Shown here one piece after another: positions 12,401 through 23,797 of a stretch of 64,000 nucleotides of DNA. The notes under the pieces are model-generated. The model had not been told where the DNA came from and searched no databases. It saw nothing but the letters and a program-made list of their open reading frames with translations. The DNA is from Sporothrix humicola. Lineage: Eukaryota > Ascomycota > Sordariomycetes > Ophiostomatales > Ophiostomataceae. Where the stretch lies: assembly GCA_021396245.1 (NCBI GenBank), contig WNYE01000006.1:1-64000 (forward strand), written 5' to 3'. Each line of letters opens with the position of its first letter. Positions within the stretch are counted from its first letter, which is position 1. The position numbers were made by a program, and so were the translations under genes.

Positions 12401-14396
12401 GGTAGCTGCCAGTTGTCGTGAAAACGAACCGCTTCTCTCACGATGTTATTAAGGGGAACGAGAGATAAACCAGTAGTCGGTTTTGTTGCCCTCTCACTTC
12501 TCAGAAGAATCTCAAATATAAAAAGATGCAGCTCTCGAATGAGGGTGGGGGCGCTGAAAAAGGAAGCGGAGAGCTCGAACTTGCAGCATCGTTGGCCCCC
12601 AGACCGCCTGCAGGCCGCATGGCAGAAACGACTCTCAATTCGCTGAGACGCTGAAGGATCAGCAGCTATCCGTCTGTCAGTTGCCAGCCGATGCCACTGA
12701 TGTCAAGCAAGGGCAGACAGCCGCAAGCTGAGGCCAGACAGACTGACTGGCAGGCGGACAGAGACACAAATTCAGAAAATAAAGAGCACCAAGACGGGAA
12801 GCGCGTGGGCCTAATCACTTGCCGGCATCTTTTCACAACGGCTCGCCGCTCAGACCCTCTCGGTGAAAGCTATCAACGAGGGGACGGTTCCATTGTCTTC
12901 ATACTTTTCATTCTTTTTTCATATCGGCGCGGGTCCATCTGGCGAATTCCCGGCTCTACACAGCTTTCGAAATTTTAGTGACGCGAAAAAAAGCTCCGTC
13001 CGACATTATTACGACGCCTCTTGGAAGGAAACGACAAATATGGTTCTCCGAAGCTTCATATCTGTCCCGCTGAGGCGGCAATCTCGCCAGCAGTCCCGGG
13101 CTTTAGCGTTACAAAGAGATGCAACACCGTACCAAATGTACCGAAAGCAAGCAAGCTACATCGTGCTTGTATCTTTCCAGGTATCTCCGTGTCCCGACAG
13201 AAATAGGGGAAACTGCTACACTGCAGCAAGCTCTTGCAGCACCCAAAGATGGCACATATGAGGTTTTGATCAGCATATGCAGTCGATCCCCTGTGAGTCT
13301 ATTATTCCCTCTTCCTTTCAGTTTTTTTTTCTTTGATGCACTTCGATTCCACCAAGCACTCCTTCTCTACGGAATATTTCCTCCTCTCATTCACTGCCCT
13401 TCCCCCACGGAGGCGACCAGGGCCACCCAACAGAGTGGGGGAGGAGGATGCAGTTGCAGCAAGCCACCAAATAGTGAGTCTGTGCCGAGCTTGGCGTGCT
13501 CCATGGGAGATTTCTGGGAAGATTTTTGGGAACCTGTGACAGCTTGGATGGGGCCAGAAATGCCAGAAATGACATGAACTGGACAAAGCTCACGCTCGGA
13601 GCTCAAGATGCACACTTTCAAGACCGATCATGAAATTCGACAGCATCTTCGTCAACAAATATCGTCAGCTTTCGCAACGCAGAATGACGACAAGATGAAG
13701 CTTTCGAAAGAATAATACGAGGTTGCCTTTGTACGAAGCACAAGCGTTGCCCTATGCCGGAAATTGGTGCTATTTGTTGGCAAACATTACGTCGTACTGG
13801 GGTTATTACAATGTGCACTGATGCACTGGGCAGCGTGGTCGTTCGCTACCACAACCCAAAGAGTTGCCAAAAAAGCTACTCTGCGCCAACAGAACACAAA
13901 GAAATCGGCGAGCTGCCAACCAAAAAGGGATACTGAACCATCGATATGCCAAAAAGCACTGTCAGACCCTTGGAGAGGGAACTCGAGCTCCCAGAAACCA
14001 AACGAGACTCTACTGTGCACAGGACATGTCCTGGAAGGACTCGAACGACTGTCCAAGTGCCAGCAAACGAGCTGTTCTCCACTTTGCGATGGCAAAGTTA
14101 CCAAGCAACTGGTAAGAGTTGCATTTGCCCAGTTCCCGACAGTTGGGGTGGGCAGCAAAATAGAAATGCATGTCGACGTCAATTTCTTATTCTATTTTTT
14201 TTTCTGCTTTTCAATTTTCAAACTATCGTTCCGTTTGTTTCCATTTTTCAGGGGCAGATATCGCCTTCGTCTGGACCCCATCTGTGGCGAACAGCAGCCT
14301 TCCAACTCCCATTGGACACGGCCCAGTCGAACCAGTCCGGTGGAAATCCCAGGAAAGCTGAAAAATCGAGATGCAGGACCTTTTGAGCCTTTCTGG

Positions 14397-14416
14397 GTCC
14401 TGTTACGAAACAGGAC
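14397..14416. repeat. 8-bp perfect hairpin
   Basis: GTCCTGTT, loop ACGA, AACAGGAC. A short perfect inverted repeat in non-coding sequence, with no recognised function. Confidence 0.6.
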
Positions 14417-14536
14417 GATGCTCCGAAGACAAAAAAACGAATGGGAGTTTTGAAGGGGATCCGCTATGAGGTGCGTTTGCCGGCGCATTATGATTTCTTG
14501 AACTTGCAGCTGCACGAACGGGCTGGCGACCGAAAC

Positions 14537-14710
14537 ATGGCCTATGAGCAGCTAGAACTCAACTCTGAGGACGAGGCGCCGTCGATTACGCCGGCACACG
14601 ACATGCAACCAAATGGGGTCGCAAAACGACCAGAAAAAGAAAAAGAAAAGAAAAGGAGAGCGAAAAGAAGAAAAAGAAGAAAAACGCATACAGAAATCGA
14701 CATGTCCTGA
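14537..14710 (+). other. short open frame, doubtful coding
   Basis: A 57-codon frame starting MAYEQLELNSEDEAPSITP has an acidic, protein-like first half. It then runs into a Lys/Arg-rich tail produced by an A/G-rich simple-sequence stretch. The frame is open upstream for another 32 codons. I cannot join it to a second exon and recognise no family. It could be the first exon of a missed gene, a relic, or chance. Confidence 0.2.
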
Positions 14711-15532
14711 AAAGACGTTCCCAAAAGACCTCATGTCTGCCCGGCCACTGGGTCGGGGAACGAGGTTGCGTTCCGGAGTCAAACTCAATTGTGACAAAAG
14801 TTGAAGTCGACAAAGAGGATGGTCGACGAGCATTGTTGGGGGGCAGAGACAAAAGCAAAAATAGCACCAGCATAACCAACATGCCTCCTTCAATGTGCAA
14901 TGTCGTATCTCGGCCATGGCAAGACTTGCCGTCCATGACCGTTGCCCACAAGATCACATACTCACAGAGGGGGCATACGAACCAATCGGTGTGGCTAGGA
15001 TTGCTGGCTATTGTCCTACACCATACGCCGTATAAAATGCACCAATCGCCTCGATATACACTGTTGCCACCAAAATTGTTCAAGACATTAAGAGACAAGG
15101 CTACGAACGCCGACAGTTGCACGATGGCGCACTCGTTTGCATCCAATGGGCATGCATCCTACGATGCAAAACTCGATGGCTCGGGGGTGTCAAGAAGGTA
15201 AAAACCCTCGGGGCAAGGTCCAAGGTTACAGAGGGATGGCGAACCTCGTCTATGACGATGGCCGACTGGTGCTTTCGTTTCGAGCCCTGGCACAAAACTG
15301 CCAGAACCCTGGAGCGTCCTCAAGCACCCAGCAGTATGGTGCCCGTGGGCCCTTTTTTGCTTTTGGGAGGGGAGGAGACCACCGGCCAGTCGAACCAAAG
15401 AAAGGCAAAGCGCCATTGTCGCAAAAATCAAATAATGTGTTCATGTCTTCCAGCGGCGACTCAAGCGACCGCCAGCCAGGCCCAGCCTATTTTAGCTTGG
15501 AGTTTCGCGGGCCCGTCCTCCGGAACCCGGTG

Positions 15533-15571
15533 CACTAGGCCCTGAGGCTAAAGGTCTAGGGGGGCCTAGTG
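15533..15571. repeat. 10-bp perfect inverted repeat
   Basis: Arms CACTAGGCCC (15533-15542) and GGGCCTAGTG (15562-15571) enclose a 19-nt loop. They lie in sequence without a gene, about 0.9 kb past the SEC18 stop. Confidence 0.7.
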
Positions 15572-16470
15572 AGTTTATGACGTCCCAAGTATTTGAATTA
15601 ATGTGAGCCTGCTCGGTCCGTCTCTGCATCTGTCTGTGACTCGACGTAGGCCAAGATGGAAGGCGGCCGGGTCTGTCAAGTCGAAACGCCGTGTTTTGGA
15701 CGTCAAGTCAGGGCTTCCGACAAAGTACTTTAGAGGGTTTGCAGGCATCTGGCTGGGGAGCCTGGCCGGCATAAACAACAACACGTCTCGGAATTGCCCT
15801 GTAAGTTGCAGTGCTAATATCTCACAAAGAGGGGGCACCTAATTATCGGGAAGGATCGAGGAGAGGGGAAGTCAGGAGGTGAGAGAAGGACGAGTGAGAA
15901 GATGACAGGAAAAGGCCGAGAAAAGGGCCAAACGGCGAAACTGCGTCACAGGAAAACGAAAGCAGGAAAGCGCAAGTGAGAAAACATAAGAGGCCTTTCC
16001 CAGGAGCCAAATCCTCGGGTCCCATACAGAAATGACAGCGTTTCGGAGCATCATGAGAAGCCACACTGTGGCGTCAATGTCCAGTGGTCACTATGATCTC
16101 TCGAAACAGTAAAATGGTAAAGAGAAAAGAAGTTCGGTCTCCATTGTGCGTGAATGAAGGCTGTCACCGTCGCGGTTGTGCGGGGAAGGCCCGAAACTTG
16201 TGCGGCCAAAGTTTCCTCTACGGGCCGATGTATGCAAGCGATGCGCCGAGAAGCGCCGTGATGGAGGGCACACACGCGTCAAATCACAGAAATAACGTGG
16301 AAAGTTGAGAAAATAAAATCATTGATAAAAAGTGAGAAACTAAAATCACTGTTCCTCCACGCAACCGCTATTTAACATTTTTGAAAATAACAAGGAATCT
16401 ATCTATACATCCCTATCCAAAGATAAAATGCACTGCAAAATATTGTGTTCCGAATCATCGCCCCAAAGCC

Positions 16471-19227
16471 CTACATCCCCGGGTTGTTGGTGGCAATCGA
16501 CCGGCTGATCTGCTCAGCGAACCAGTTGGCCGAGTCGTCGACCATGGCGGCCGACTCGGCCATGGTCAGCACCGTCTTGATGCCGACGCCGACCTGGTCG
16601 CTGCCACCATTGTACTGGCGCACCGTGTTGATGGCCTGGTTGATGTCGGCCGGGTCGGGGAAGGCGCCGAACTGCTGGAGGGCCGTGGCGAGCTCGCGGA
16701 CGTCGGCAACAGCGGGGACGGCAATCTGGCGGTCAAAGGACTCGGTCATGTCGATCTGGTCGAGGACAGAGCGGCGCGAGGTGGTAGCAATGATCAGCAG
16801 GCGGTGACCCTTGGGCGGCGGTGCCTTGAGCAGCGTCATGAGAGCCTGCACCATTACGTTCGACATGCGCGGGCCGACGGGGTTCCACTCGATCAGACGC
16901 TCAATGTTGTCGAGGATCAGCAAACTGAGCGGCGACTTGTAGGCATCGGTGAACACCTTGTGCAGGTAGTCCTTCTTGCCGGACTCGTTGAAGTAGCCAA
17001 CAAGGTTTTCGGGGGTGACTGGGCAATTAGTATATGGCATTGAAATGTGCAAACATCGTGTTGGGTGTACATACTGGCTTTGATAAAGGGGAAGGCGCTC
17101 TTGATGGCGACGTGGGTAGCCAACGCCGTCTTGCCGCTGCCGCCCGGGCCGTGAAGCAGCACCGACAGTGTCCGCAGACGGTCGAGTTGGCGCACGTTGT
17201 TGGCATAGACCATGCACTCCTTGACGATGCTCTGGATGTTGACCGAGTAGTCGAGGATGCCGTAGGTCAGGGCCTGCTCGAGCTCCTCGTCCGAGACACC
17301 AAAGGCGGCCTTGACTTCGGTCAGGGCGTTCTCAAAGTCGCTCATATTGACCTTCATCTGCGAGACGTCGTCGCTGATGCCGGCCATGGTGTCGACCTTG
17401 ATGTGGCGGTTGAAAGCAAACGACGTGGCACTTTTGACGAGACCCGACAGCTCGGCACCGCTAAAGTTCTTGGTGCGCGCGGCCAGCCTGTCGACGTCGA
17501 CATCGCGGTCCAGGATGTCGTTTTGCAGCATCTTGGCCGTGTGAATCTTGAGAATCTGAACACGACCTTGCTCGTCGGGCAGAGAGATCTCGATTTGGAC
17601 CTCAAGACGACCAGGACGCAGCAGGGCATCGTCGATCATGTCCTTGCGGTTGGTCATGCCGACCAGCAGGATGTTGTTCAGCTGGTCGACACCATCGAGC
17701 TTACTGAGAAGCTGGTTGACGACACTGTCGCCGACACCGGTTCCGCCTCCGGCGCCAGAGCCACGCTGTTTGCATACGGCGTCCAGCTCGTCAAAGATGA
17801 TGACGTGAAGCTGCGACTCGTCGCCCTTCTCCTTGTACTCCTTCTCGGCATCGGCCTGGTATTGTTAGTATAGATTCGTGTATGAATTCATTCCTAGAAT
17901 GGTGACTTACAAAGAGCTTCCGGATGTTCTCTTCACTCTGACCGACGTACTTGTTGAGCACCTCGGGGCCGTTGATGACCTTGGGTTCTATTGATAGTTA
18001 GTATAGACTCGGACGGATAGGTTATTGCTTCACTTGCTGTGACATACCTCTTGCGTTGAGCATCTTGCCGATTTGTCTTGCAATCAGCGTCTTGCCTGTA
18101 CCGGGCGGACCGTAAAGCAAGATACCCTTGACGTGCAGGACACCGAGCTTCTCAATGAGGCCCGGAGGGAAGATACGCGACGCGAAAGCACGACGGAAGA
18201 TGGTCGAGAACTCGTTGTCGAGACCACCGATGCCCATGTCCTCAAACTTGAAGTCAGGCGCAATAATCGAGTTGGCCGCGGCGCGCTTGGTCGAGCCAGA
18301 CAGCTTCATGGGCGAGCCCGCGTTCTTGTAAAAGGCAATGTTGGTCTGCGGCACCATGATACCGCGGGCCGCCGGGTCGGTGCGCGTGGCACCCTCGCCG
18401 CCGGCAGCACCGGGCTTTTCCATGCTCAAATCGGCCAGTTGCACAGTCTTGACGGTGAGAGCCAGCGGCGTGTTGCGCACGTCGAGCAGCAGGCGCTGGC
18501 CCGGCGAGAAGATGTGGTTGGCAAACGTCTGGGTCATCTGGGCGGCAAGTGCGTCCTGGTCGTAAGTCGTATCGGTGACCTTCTTGGCCGATGCGAAGCC
18601 GACCTCAATGTCCATGGACCCCAGGTAGCTCTGGCGGCCGGTGCTGCTGTTGAAGGGGTTATAGACCTCGGCGACGAGCTCGTCCATCATGCCGACGCGC
18701 AGCCATGTGCGCTGGGGGTCCGAGAGCGAGATACAGCCCTCGGGGAAGCCCTGCGTCGGCCGCGCTGTGACGACATAGTCGCCGTCGATCATGCTGCCCG
18801 TCAGACGCAGGTAAATGTCGGAGCCGTCGCGGGAGGGCGGGAAGTCGCGCGGCGAGACGGCGCAGATGTTGGTGAAGATGTACATCTGCTGCAGCGTCTT
18901 GTCCTCTACCTTGGCAAGGCGTAAACGGACAGAGCGGCCGCCAGTCGACATAGGACGGCCTCCGCCGCCGCCGCCTCCACCGCCGTAGTTGGCCGGAGGG
19001 GGTGCACCGTATCCACCACCGCCGCCACCCTGCTGAGGTTGGCCGTACTGTGGTTGTCCACCGCCGCCCTGGTAGCCAGGAGAAGCAGGCGGTGCGCCGC
19101 CGTAGCCGCGAGGGTGATCATAGCTGGGAGGAGGAGGGCCGCCTCCACCGCCACCGCCGCCGCTTCCGGGACGACCTGGCAGACCGCCGCGAGGGCCTCT
19201 GCCGAAGAGGTTGTTCCGCATATCCAT
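16471..19227 (-). CDS. SEC18: NSF/Sec18 vesicle-fusion AAA ATPase
   Basis: Four exons: 19227-18048, 17987-17911, 17855-17075 and 17018-16471 (introns of 60, 55 and 56 bp, all GT-AG). The product is 861 residues. The enzyme disassembles cis-SNARE complexes with alpha-SNAP after membrane fusion. The N-terminal ~100 residues are Gly/Pro/Gln-rich low complexity, followed by the N domain. AAA module D1 has Walker A GPPGTGKT at ~373-380 and Walker B FDELDA at ~440-445. D2 has GPGGSGKT at ~655-662. In D2 the Walker B position reads LLILDNIERL, as in NSF, where D2 is mainly structural. The ATG at 19227 (MDMRNNLFG) is preferred over an in-frame ATG at 19371, whose Asn/Ser/Thr-rich extension looks like translated leader. 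Its substrates should include the syntaxin encoded at 36.3 kb. It lies head-to-tail downstream of PRMT5. Confidence 0.95.
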
Positions 19228-20218
19228 GATGGCTTGCGGTGTGTGTGTGTTTCGAGTTCGGGTATTCGATGGAGAGTTCGAAGAGTTGTTGATTCTAGAA
19301 TCGAGATTCGGGAGGAGGAGGAGGTCGATGTATTCGTGGGGTAAATAGCTGTTTGGATGGATGGTCAGCACTGGGCTGAGAGTGGACCAAATGGCAGGTT
19401 ATCGTCGGGTGTTACCTGTCGACTGTATAGGTTGTATGCGGAGATGAATCAACAGCTTCTAGTATCTCCAATTGTTGTTGTGGAGAGAAATGAAAGATGA
19501 AAGATGGAAAACGTAAAACAAGAAACAGCAAGAGGGAGCTGTGTCTTTTGGAGTTGATGATCGGGAAAGAGCTGGGTTGCTTCAGGTGTCGTTTCAGGAG
19601 CATCGAAACGTCTCTGTGAGGGCAGGAGCTGGTCGCCTGGTGACGCTGCGCCTACTCCGTAATGCTGACTTTGCCCCTCTTAGGCCCCCGCTAGATGTCC
19701 AGGGCCGCTAGCGCCGCCCACCAGCCAATGCGTCGCTGGCCTAAGAATAGCGGCTGTTAAGGGGTACTTGTGTGAGTATGAGAGTACATTAAAAAGCATA
19801 AATTTAGCCTGCTAACAAGGCCAAAGCAGGTACCCTCAAGTTCATCCAAAGTACCAGTATGTGTGGCATCTTCTTCAGGCTTCCAGAATAACGACCACCA
19901 AACATCACCAATTCATATTCACACGTATCACAATCGAGCCTGACAGCTTTGTTTAACATCATAACACCGAGCTTAGGAAATAATGTACTTTTTTCCTAAT
20001 TATCTCTTGATAATTGAGGATTTCTTTGAATAGCTATGTTACGAAAATGACGTAAATAAACAGTACCTTTCTTAAAAATTATTCACCCTTTTTTGAGCCT
20101 AAATCATATCTCATGATAATCGAATAAAGAAATAATGAAAAAGTGAAATAAAATGAAAATAAATCAAACCAACTTTTCGACACCACCTCACATTTTTCTC
20201 TCCTTCATGTGACATCTC
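19228..20218. other. SEC18 upstream region / PRMT5 3' region
   Basis: This holds the SEC18 promoter and leader and the 3' end of PRMT5. A possible 5'-leader intron is visible on the minus strand (donor GTAACA near 19412). The part from 19780 to 20200 is AT-rich. A cluster of nested inverted repeats with a CCAAT box lies at 19674-19764. Confidence 0.5.
19674..19764. repeat. nested inverted repeats around a CCAAT box
   Basis: The outer arms are CCCCT (19674-19678) and AGGGG (19760-19764). The inner arms are CTTAGGCC (19679-19686) and GGCCTAAG (19738-19745). Between them lie GCTAG repeats and a small CCAGC/GCTGG stem whose loop contains CCAAT (on the plus strand at ~19724). It is about 450-540 bp upstream of the SEC18 ATG. 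It could be a promoter element or a worn miniature element. Confidence 0.5.
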
Positions 20219-22767
20219 CTACATCAAGCAGGCCACCTTGAAGCTGCTGTGCAGCTCCGAGGCAGCAACCTTGACACGCGAGTTCTCGCCGGCCCAGACA
20301 AAGACCTCGACCAACCACTCGTACCATACTCTGGTGTCGTCTGTCTGCCGCCACATGCTGACCTCGATCTCCGAGTCCTGGGGAAGGTAGAGGGGTTGCT
20401 AAAGAGTGGGTTAGTGGATATTCGCAATACAGGGTAGTAATTAAATCAATGTGCTTCTTGAACTCACCTTGAGAGGGAAGAAAATGGGGAACCACGAGAT
20501 CATGTCCTTGCTCTTGCGGTCAATCTGGTCGGGCCGCGTGCTGATCTCAATGGGCTCGGGCTTGCCGCCGTCAGCCGTTGTGCCCGCGGGCTGGTACAGA
20601 ACCGACTCAAAGTAGCCTGCCAGGCCGTGCATGACGCCGCGCGGACGGCACACAAACGTGAGGTGGCAGTGGCGCACATTGTGCTCGTTGAGGCCCGTGG
20701 CCAGGTTCATGGCGCCGCCGCCGCCGGTCTGCACCTTTTTGAGGCCGTGCTTTGCCGTCCAGTCCTCAACAAACGGCAGGCGCACCGGATGCACAAACTC
20801 CCAAGCCTGCTGGAAGCGAGGACGACCGGGGACCTTTTGGGAGACGAGATCAATGGCAAACAGGTGCACAACATAGGGCGTCTCAAAGGCGCTCTCGTTG
20901 CTGGGTGCGCGAGCAAGCAGCTCGGCGTGTACCTTGGGGTACGAGATGGGGCTGAGATGGGCCGTGTAGGAAAGCGGAATCGAAATGCCGTGCGGGCGGG
21001 CAATGTGCTGCTGGATGCCGTCGAGGCACTCGGGCGACAGCTCATTGTCACCAAAAGAGCCGAGCAGCTCCGTGACCAGAATGTCGACCTTGGTGATCGT
21101 GTTGGTGGCCTCGTGACCCTCTGCAACGGGACCTGCCCACTCGCGCATATCCGTCTTGATCAGGTGCACTTTGCCGCCCCAAACCTGCTTGTTCATGCGC
21201 AGCAGGTACACGTAGGCGTTTTGGTTCTTCTCGAGCGCCCACAGCTGGATGGGCACACCCGTCGCCTTGCTGGCGCGGATAACACGCGTAACAAGAGGGC
21301 CACGACCAGCGCCTGCCACAGCAACCACCAGCTCGGGGATCGTGGGTGTTCCCGCCGGAACAGCTGCAGCACCTGGGCGAGGGATCGCCGACGACGGCCG
21401 GTTCAGCCTCTTCCAGTCGGTCATGGCTGCCGCAATGGCCTTTTCGTACTGATCGTACTTGACCGGGTCGCCCTCAAAGACCTCGTACGTGGCCGACTCC
21501 AGATTGTCGGCCAGCGGCTGGAGCGGTGACTGCAGCCAGTCCTGGAAGCTGGCTAGGGTCGACGTCTCTGTTGGCGAGTACGGCTCCTGCTCGCGCTCAA
21601 GGTACTTGATGTACGACAGGTGCGCATTGTTCGTGGCCTTGCGCTTCCTGTCTGTCGGGTAGACGCTTCCGCCGCCGCTGCTGCTGTGCGCCTCGGCCAG
21701 GCTTGGAAAGTCGCTGCCGTCGGCTGGCTGGGGAGATGACGCAGTGGTGTCGATATTCAGTTCCTCCTCGCTTGGGCCGACATCCTCGAGCAAGATCCAC
21801 GGCGCGTTCTTGAGCCGCATGTACATGTTGATCAGCAGCTGGTGGTTCTTGCCGAGGCTGGGGAACCCGGCACGGTTCTGCTGGAAAATAGACGCCGAAA
21901 ACGTCAGGAAATGCATTGGCTCAGCGAACCAGCGCGTTTGCAGCTCCTTCTCGGGCAGGCGCTTCGGCATGCGGACGGCCACAAACAGCCGCGGCTCGTA
22001 GTCGCACATGGTCCGGATCGTGTGCCAGGTGTCCCATGCGCTGTAGATATCAATTTCGCCGCTCGGTGCAGGATAGGCATCAGGCCCCGAAAGCGACTCG
22101 CACGCCTCCTCCAGACCGGGCTCGCGGTACATGGGCAGGTGCACAACAATGCCAATCTGCGCCGCCTGCCGCAGGGCCTCCTTGATGGCCCGGCCATACT
22201 GTGCCACGCGCTTCGGGTCGGCGTCGGCGCGAGGGCCGGGAATAACGACGCTGCGCACACCGCAGAAACTAGCATACGACACCTCGAGGTTCAGCGCCTG
22301 GCGCGAGAGGTTGGCGACCAGCGGGTCGTCCGAGTACAGGTCGATCCACGGGCTGCAGTAGGCAACAATTGTGGTGATGTTGGGGCCCGGGAAGAGGGAG
22401 GTATCTTCGTCCGTCAGAGTCGGGATCACGGGGCCGGGCAGCGACGGATTCGCGCGTTCGTCAGAAGTCAGATCGCGCGCGGCGATATCTGCGAGGTAGC
22501 TCTTCTGGAGCGCAACCACGCGGTCGTGGAAGTGCTTGGTGGTAATGGGGGCCGTCGCAAAGGAGAACTGACTTGTTAGTGGCGGCACGGAAAAGTAAAA
22601 ACGGAATTGAATGAAGAGAAGCGAAAGCGTACGCCATAGTCAAGAATGCGGCCATATTGATAGTCGTCCAGGCCGACGGTGCGGCGCGAGTCGTGCTGGC
22701 CAACGTAGAATGAGGGCCGTGAGGCCTGATAGCCCCCGTAGCCGCTGCTGGATGACGATGGAGACAT
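20219..22767 (-). CDS. HSL7: type II protein arginine methyltransferase, PRMT5/Skb1/Hsl7 family
   Basis: Three exons: 22767-22633, 22567-20468 and 20398-20219 (introns of 65 and 69 bp). The product is 804 residues, close to yeast Hsl7 (about 827). It transfers methyl groups from S-adenosylmethionine to arginine, giving symmetric dimethylarginine in family members, and acts in cell-cycle and morphogenesis control. Visible features are an N-terminal TIM-barrel-like half, the SAM-binding motif VAVAGAGRGPLV at ~460, and the double-glutamate loop TELLGSFGDNELSPECLDG at ~543. A C-terminal beta-barrel includes WEFVHP and, in the last exon, SMWRQTDDTRVWYEW. The exon joins restore the family sequence (DYG|FSFATAP and FPLK|QPLYLPQDSE). 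The gene is divergent from PRP43. Confidence 0.94.
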
Positions 22768-23797
22768 CTTGGGCGTTTGTACGATGTGATGTGCAGAAAA
22801 GCGCTGCAGGAGGGGAGAATGAAAAGAGGTTTTGTGCTGTCGTCTGGTTGTTGCTCGAGCTGCTATTAAGGCCGTCTATGCTTCGGTATTGTCGTTTGAG
22901 CCGCCAGCCATCGTCAGCCCTCGAGAGGCAGGAAAAAATGTCAACCAGAGGAGTGATCGCCTCGTCTTTTCTGTTTGTCGTTTGACTGATGTTCCTGCCT
23001 TTTTCCTCTGCACGTTTCGTCACTTTCAGGTCACACAGACTGAAAATAAAAGGTGCCCCTCTGTGGTTGTATTTCAGGGTGCTTGGCCAATGCGACTAGA
23101 GCAACGTATGAAGTAACGAAAATGCCCGAGAGGTGCTCTGCAGTCGTGGCGCTGCACCACCAAAAAAAAAAAAAAAAAAGGACAAATGATAAAGATTGAT
23201 AAAAATGGCCAATGTGGTGGATTCCCCAGACCCTGGAAGCTGCAGGTGTAAAACAGCAGTTAGACAGACCGCCTTGCCGATAGCTGTAGCAGTAAATTCA
23301 CGGATAGAGTTTGAAAGAGACGGGATTGGCGATTTTGTGATATTATATTGCGAGAAAGCTCATCTCAATGTACAGATGAGCATTTGAAAAGTGAAAGAAA
23401 ACAATGGAGGAAGGAATCAAAGATGGGGGGTTGACAGGTACAAGTCTCTATACATACTGGTATCCATTCTCCACACAAACTAGCCTCAGAATTACAGGAC
23501 ATTATGTATCAGTACATGGCGCCCCTCCACAGGCACCAATTCCTTATCGGCCTTATCGCAACGGCCCAGAAAAAAGTTTTTAGTGGCAATCGCACTGGGA
23601 AACACCGACCCTTCGCGCCTGCCTGCGCGCCAACCTAAGGATTTTCACCGTTTTTTTCTTCGTTTTGCACCTGCCAGGCCTCAGAAACGCCCCCAGTTTT
23701 CCTGCATCAGGATCTAATTCTTTTTATTTACTTAGCAGATTCTGCCTGTCGCTCCTTCCCTGTCTTTTCCCTCTTTTTCTCTCTTTCCCTCCCCACA
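22768..23797. promoter_or_regulatory. divergent promoter region, PRMT5 / PRP43
   Basis: About 1.03 kb separate the two start codons. No gene is visible. The PRP43 side ends in a T/C-rich leader (TCTTTTCCCTCTTTTTCTC). An A18 run lies in the middle. Promoter function is inferred from the arrangement. Confidence 0.55.
23162..23179. repeat. A18 homopolymer
   Basis: Eighteen A residues within the divergent PRMT5/PRP43 intergenic region. Confidence 0.9.

Larger units (their letters stand above)
9452..16470. other. 7 kb gene-poor block upstream of LTE1
   Basis: I find no gene I can support. The stretch from ~9700 to ~11300 is strongly purine-rich on the plus strand, with many GGAAAG-type runs. 12.0-16.4 kb is mixed, stop-rich sequence. 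Isolated items are an 8-bp hairpin at 14397-14416, a short open frame at 14537-14710, a TATAAAA at ~15031 and a 10-bp inverted repeat at 15533-15571. It may hold the long LTE1 leader, non-coding RNAs or a decayed gene. Confidence 0.55.

Noticed and set aside
13764..14453. 229-codon plus-strand frame
   Set aside because: Depends on a non-ATG start, contains a run of Phe from a T tract, irregular codon use, no recognisable domain.
14586..15146. 186-codon minus-strand frame with hydrophobic runs
   Set aside because: The hydrophobic run is the translation of a T/C-rich simple-sequence stretch; no conserved motif.
19228..19371. N-terminal extension of SEC18 from an upstream in-frame ATG
   Set aside because: The 48 added residues are Asn/Ser/Thr-rich leader-like sequence; the family starts with the Met-Asp-Met at 19227.
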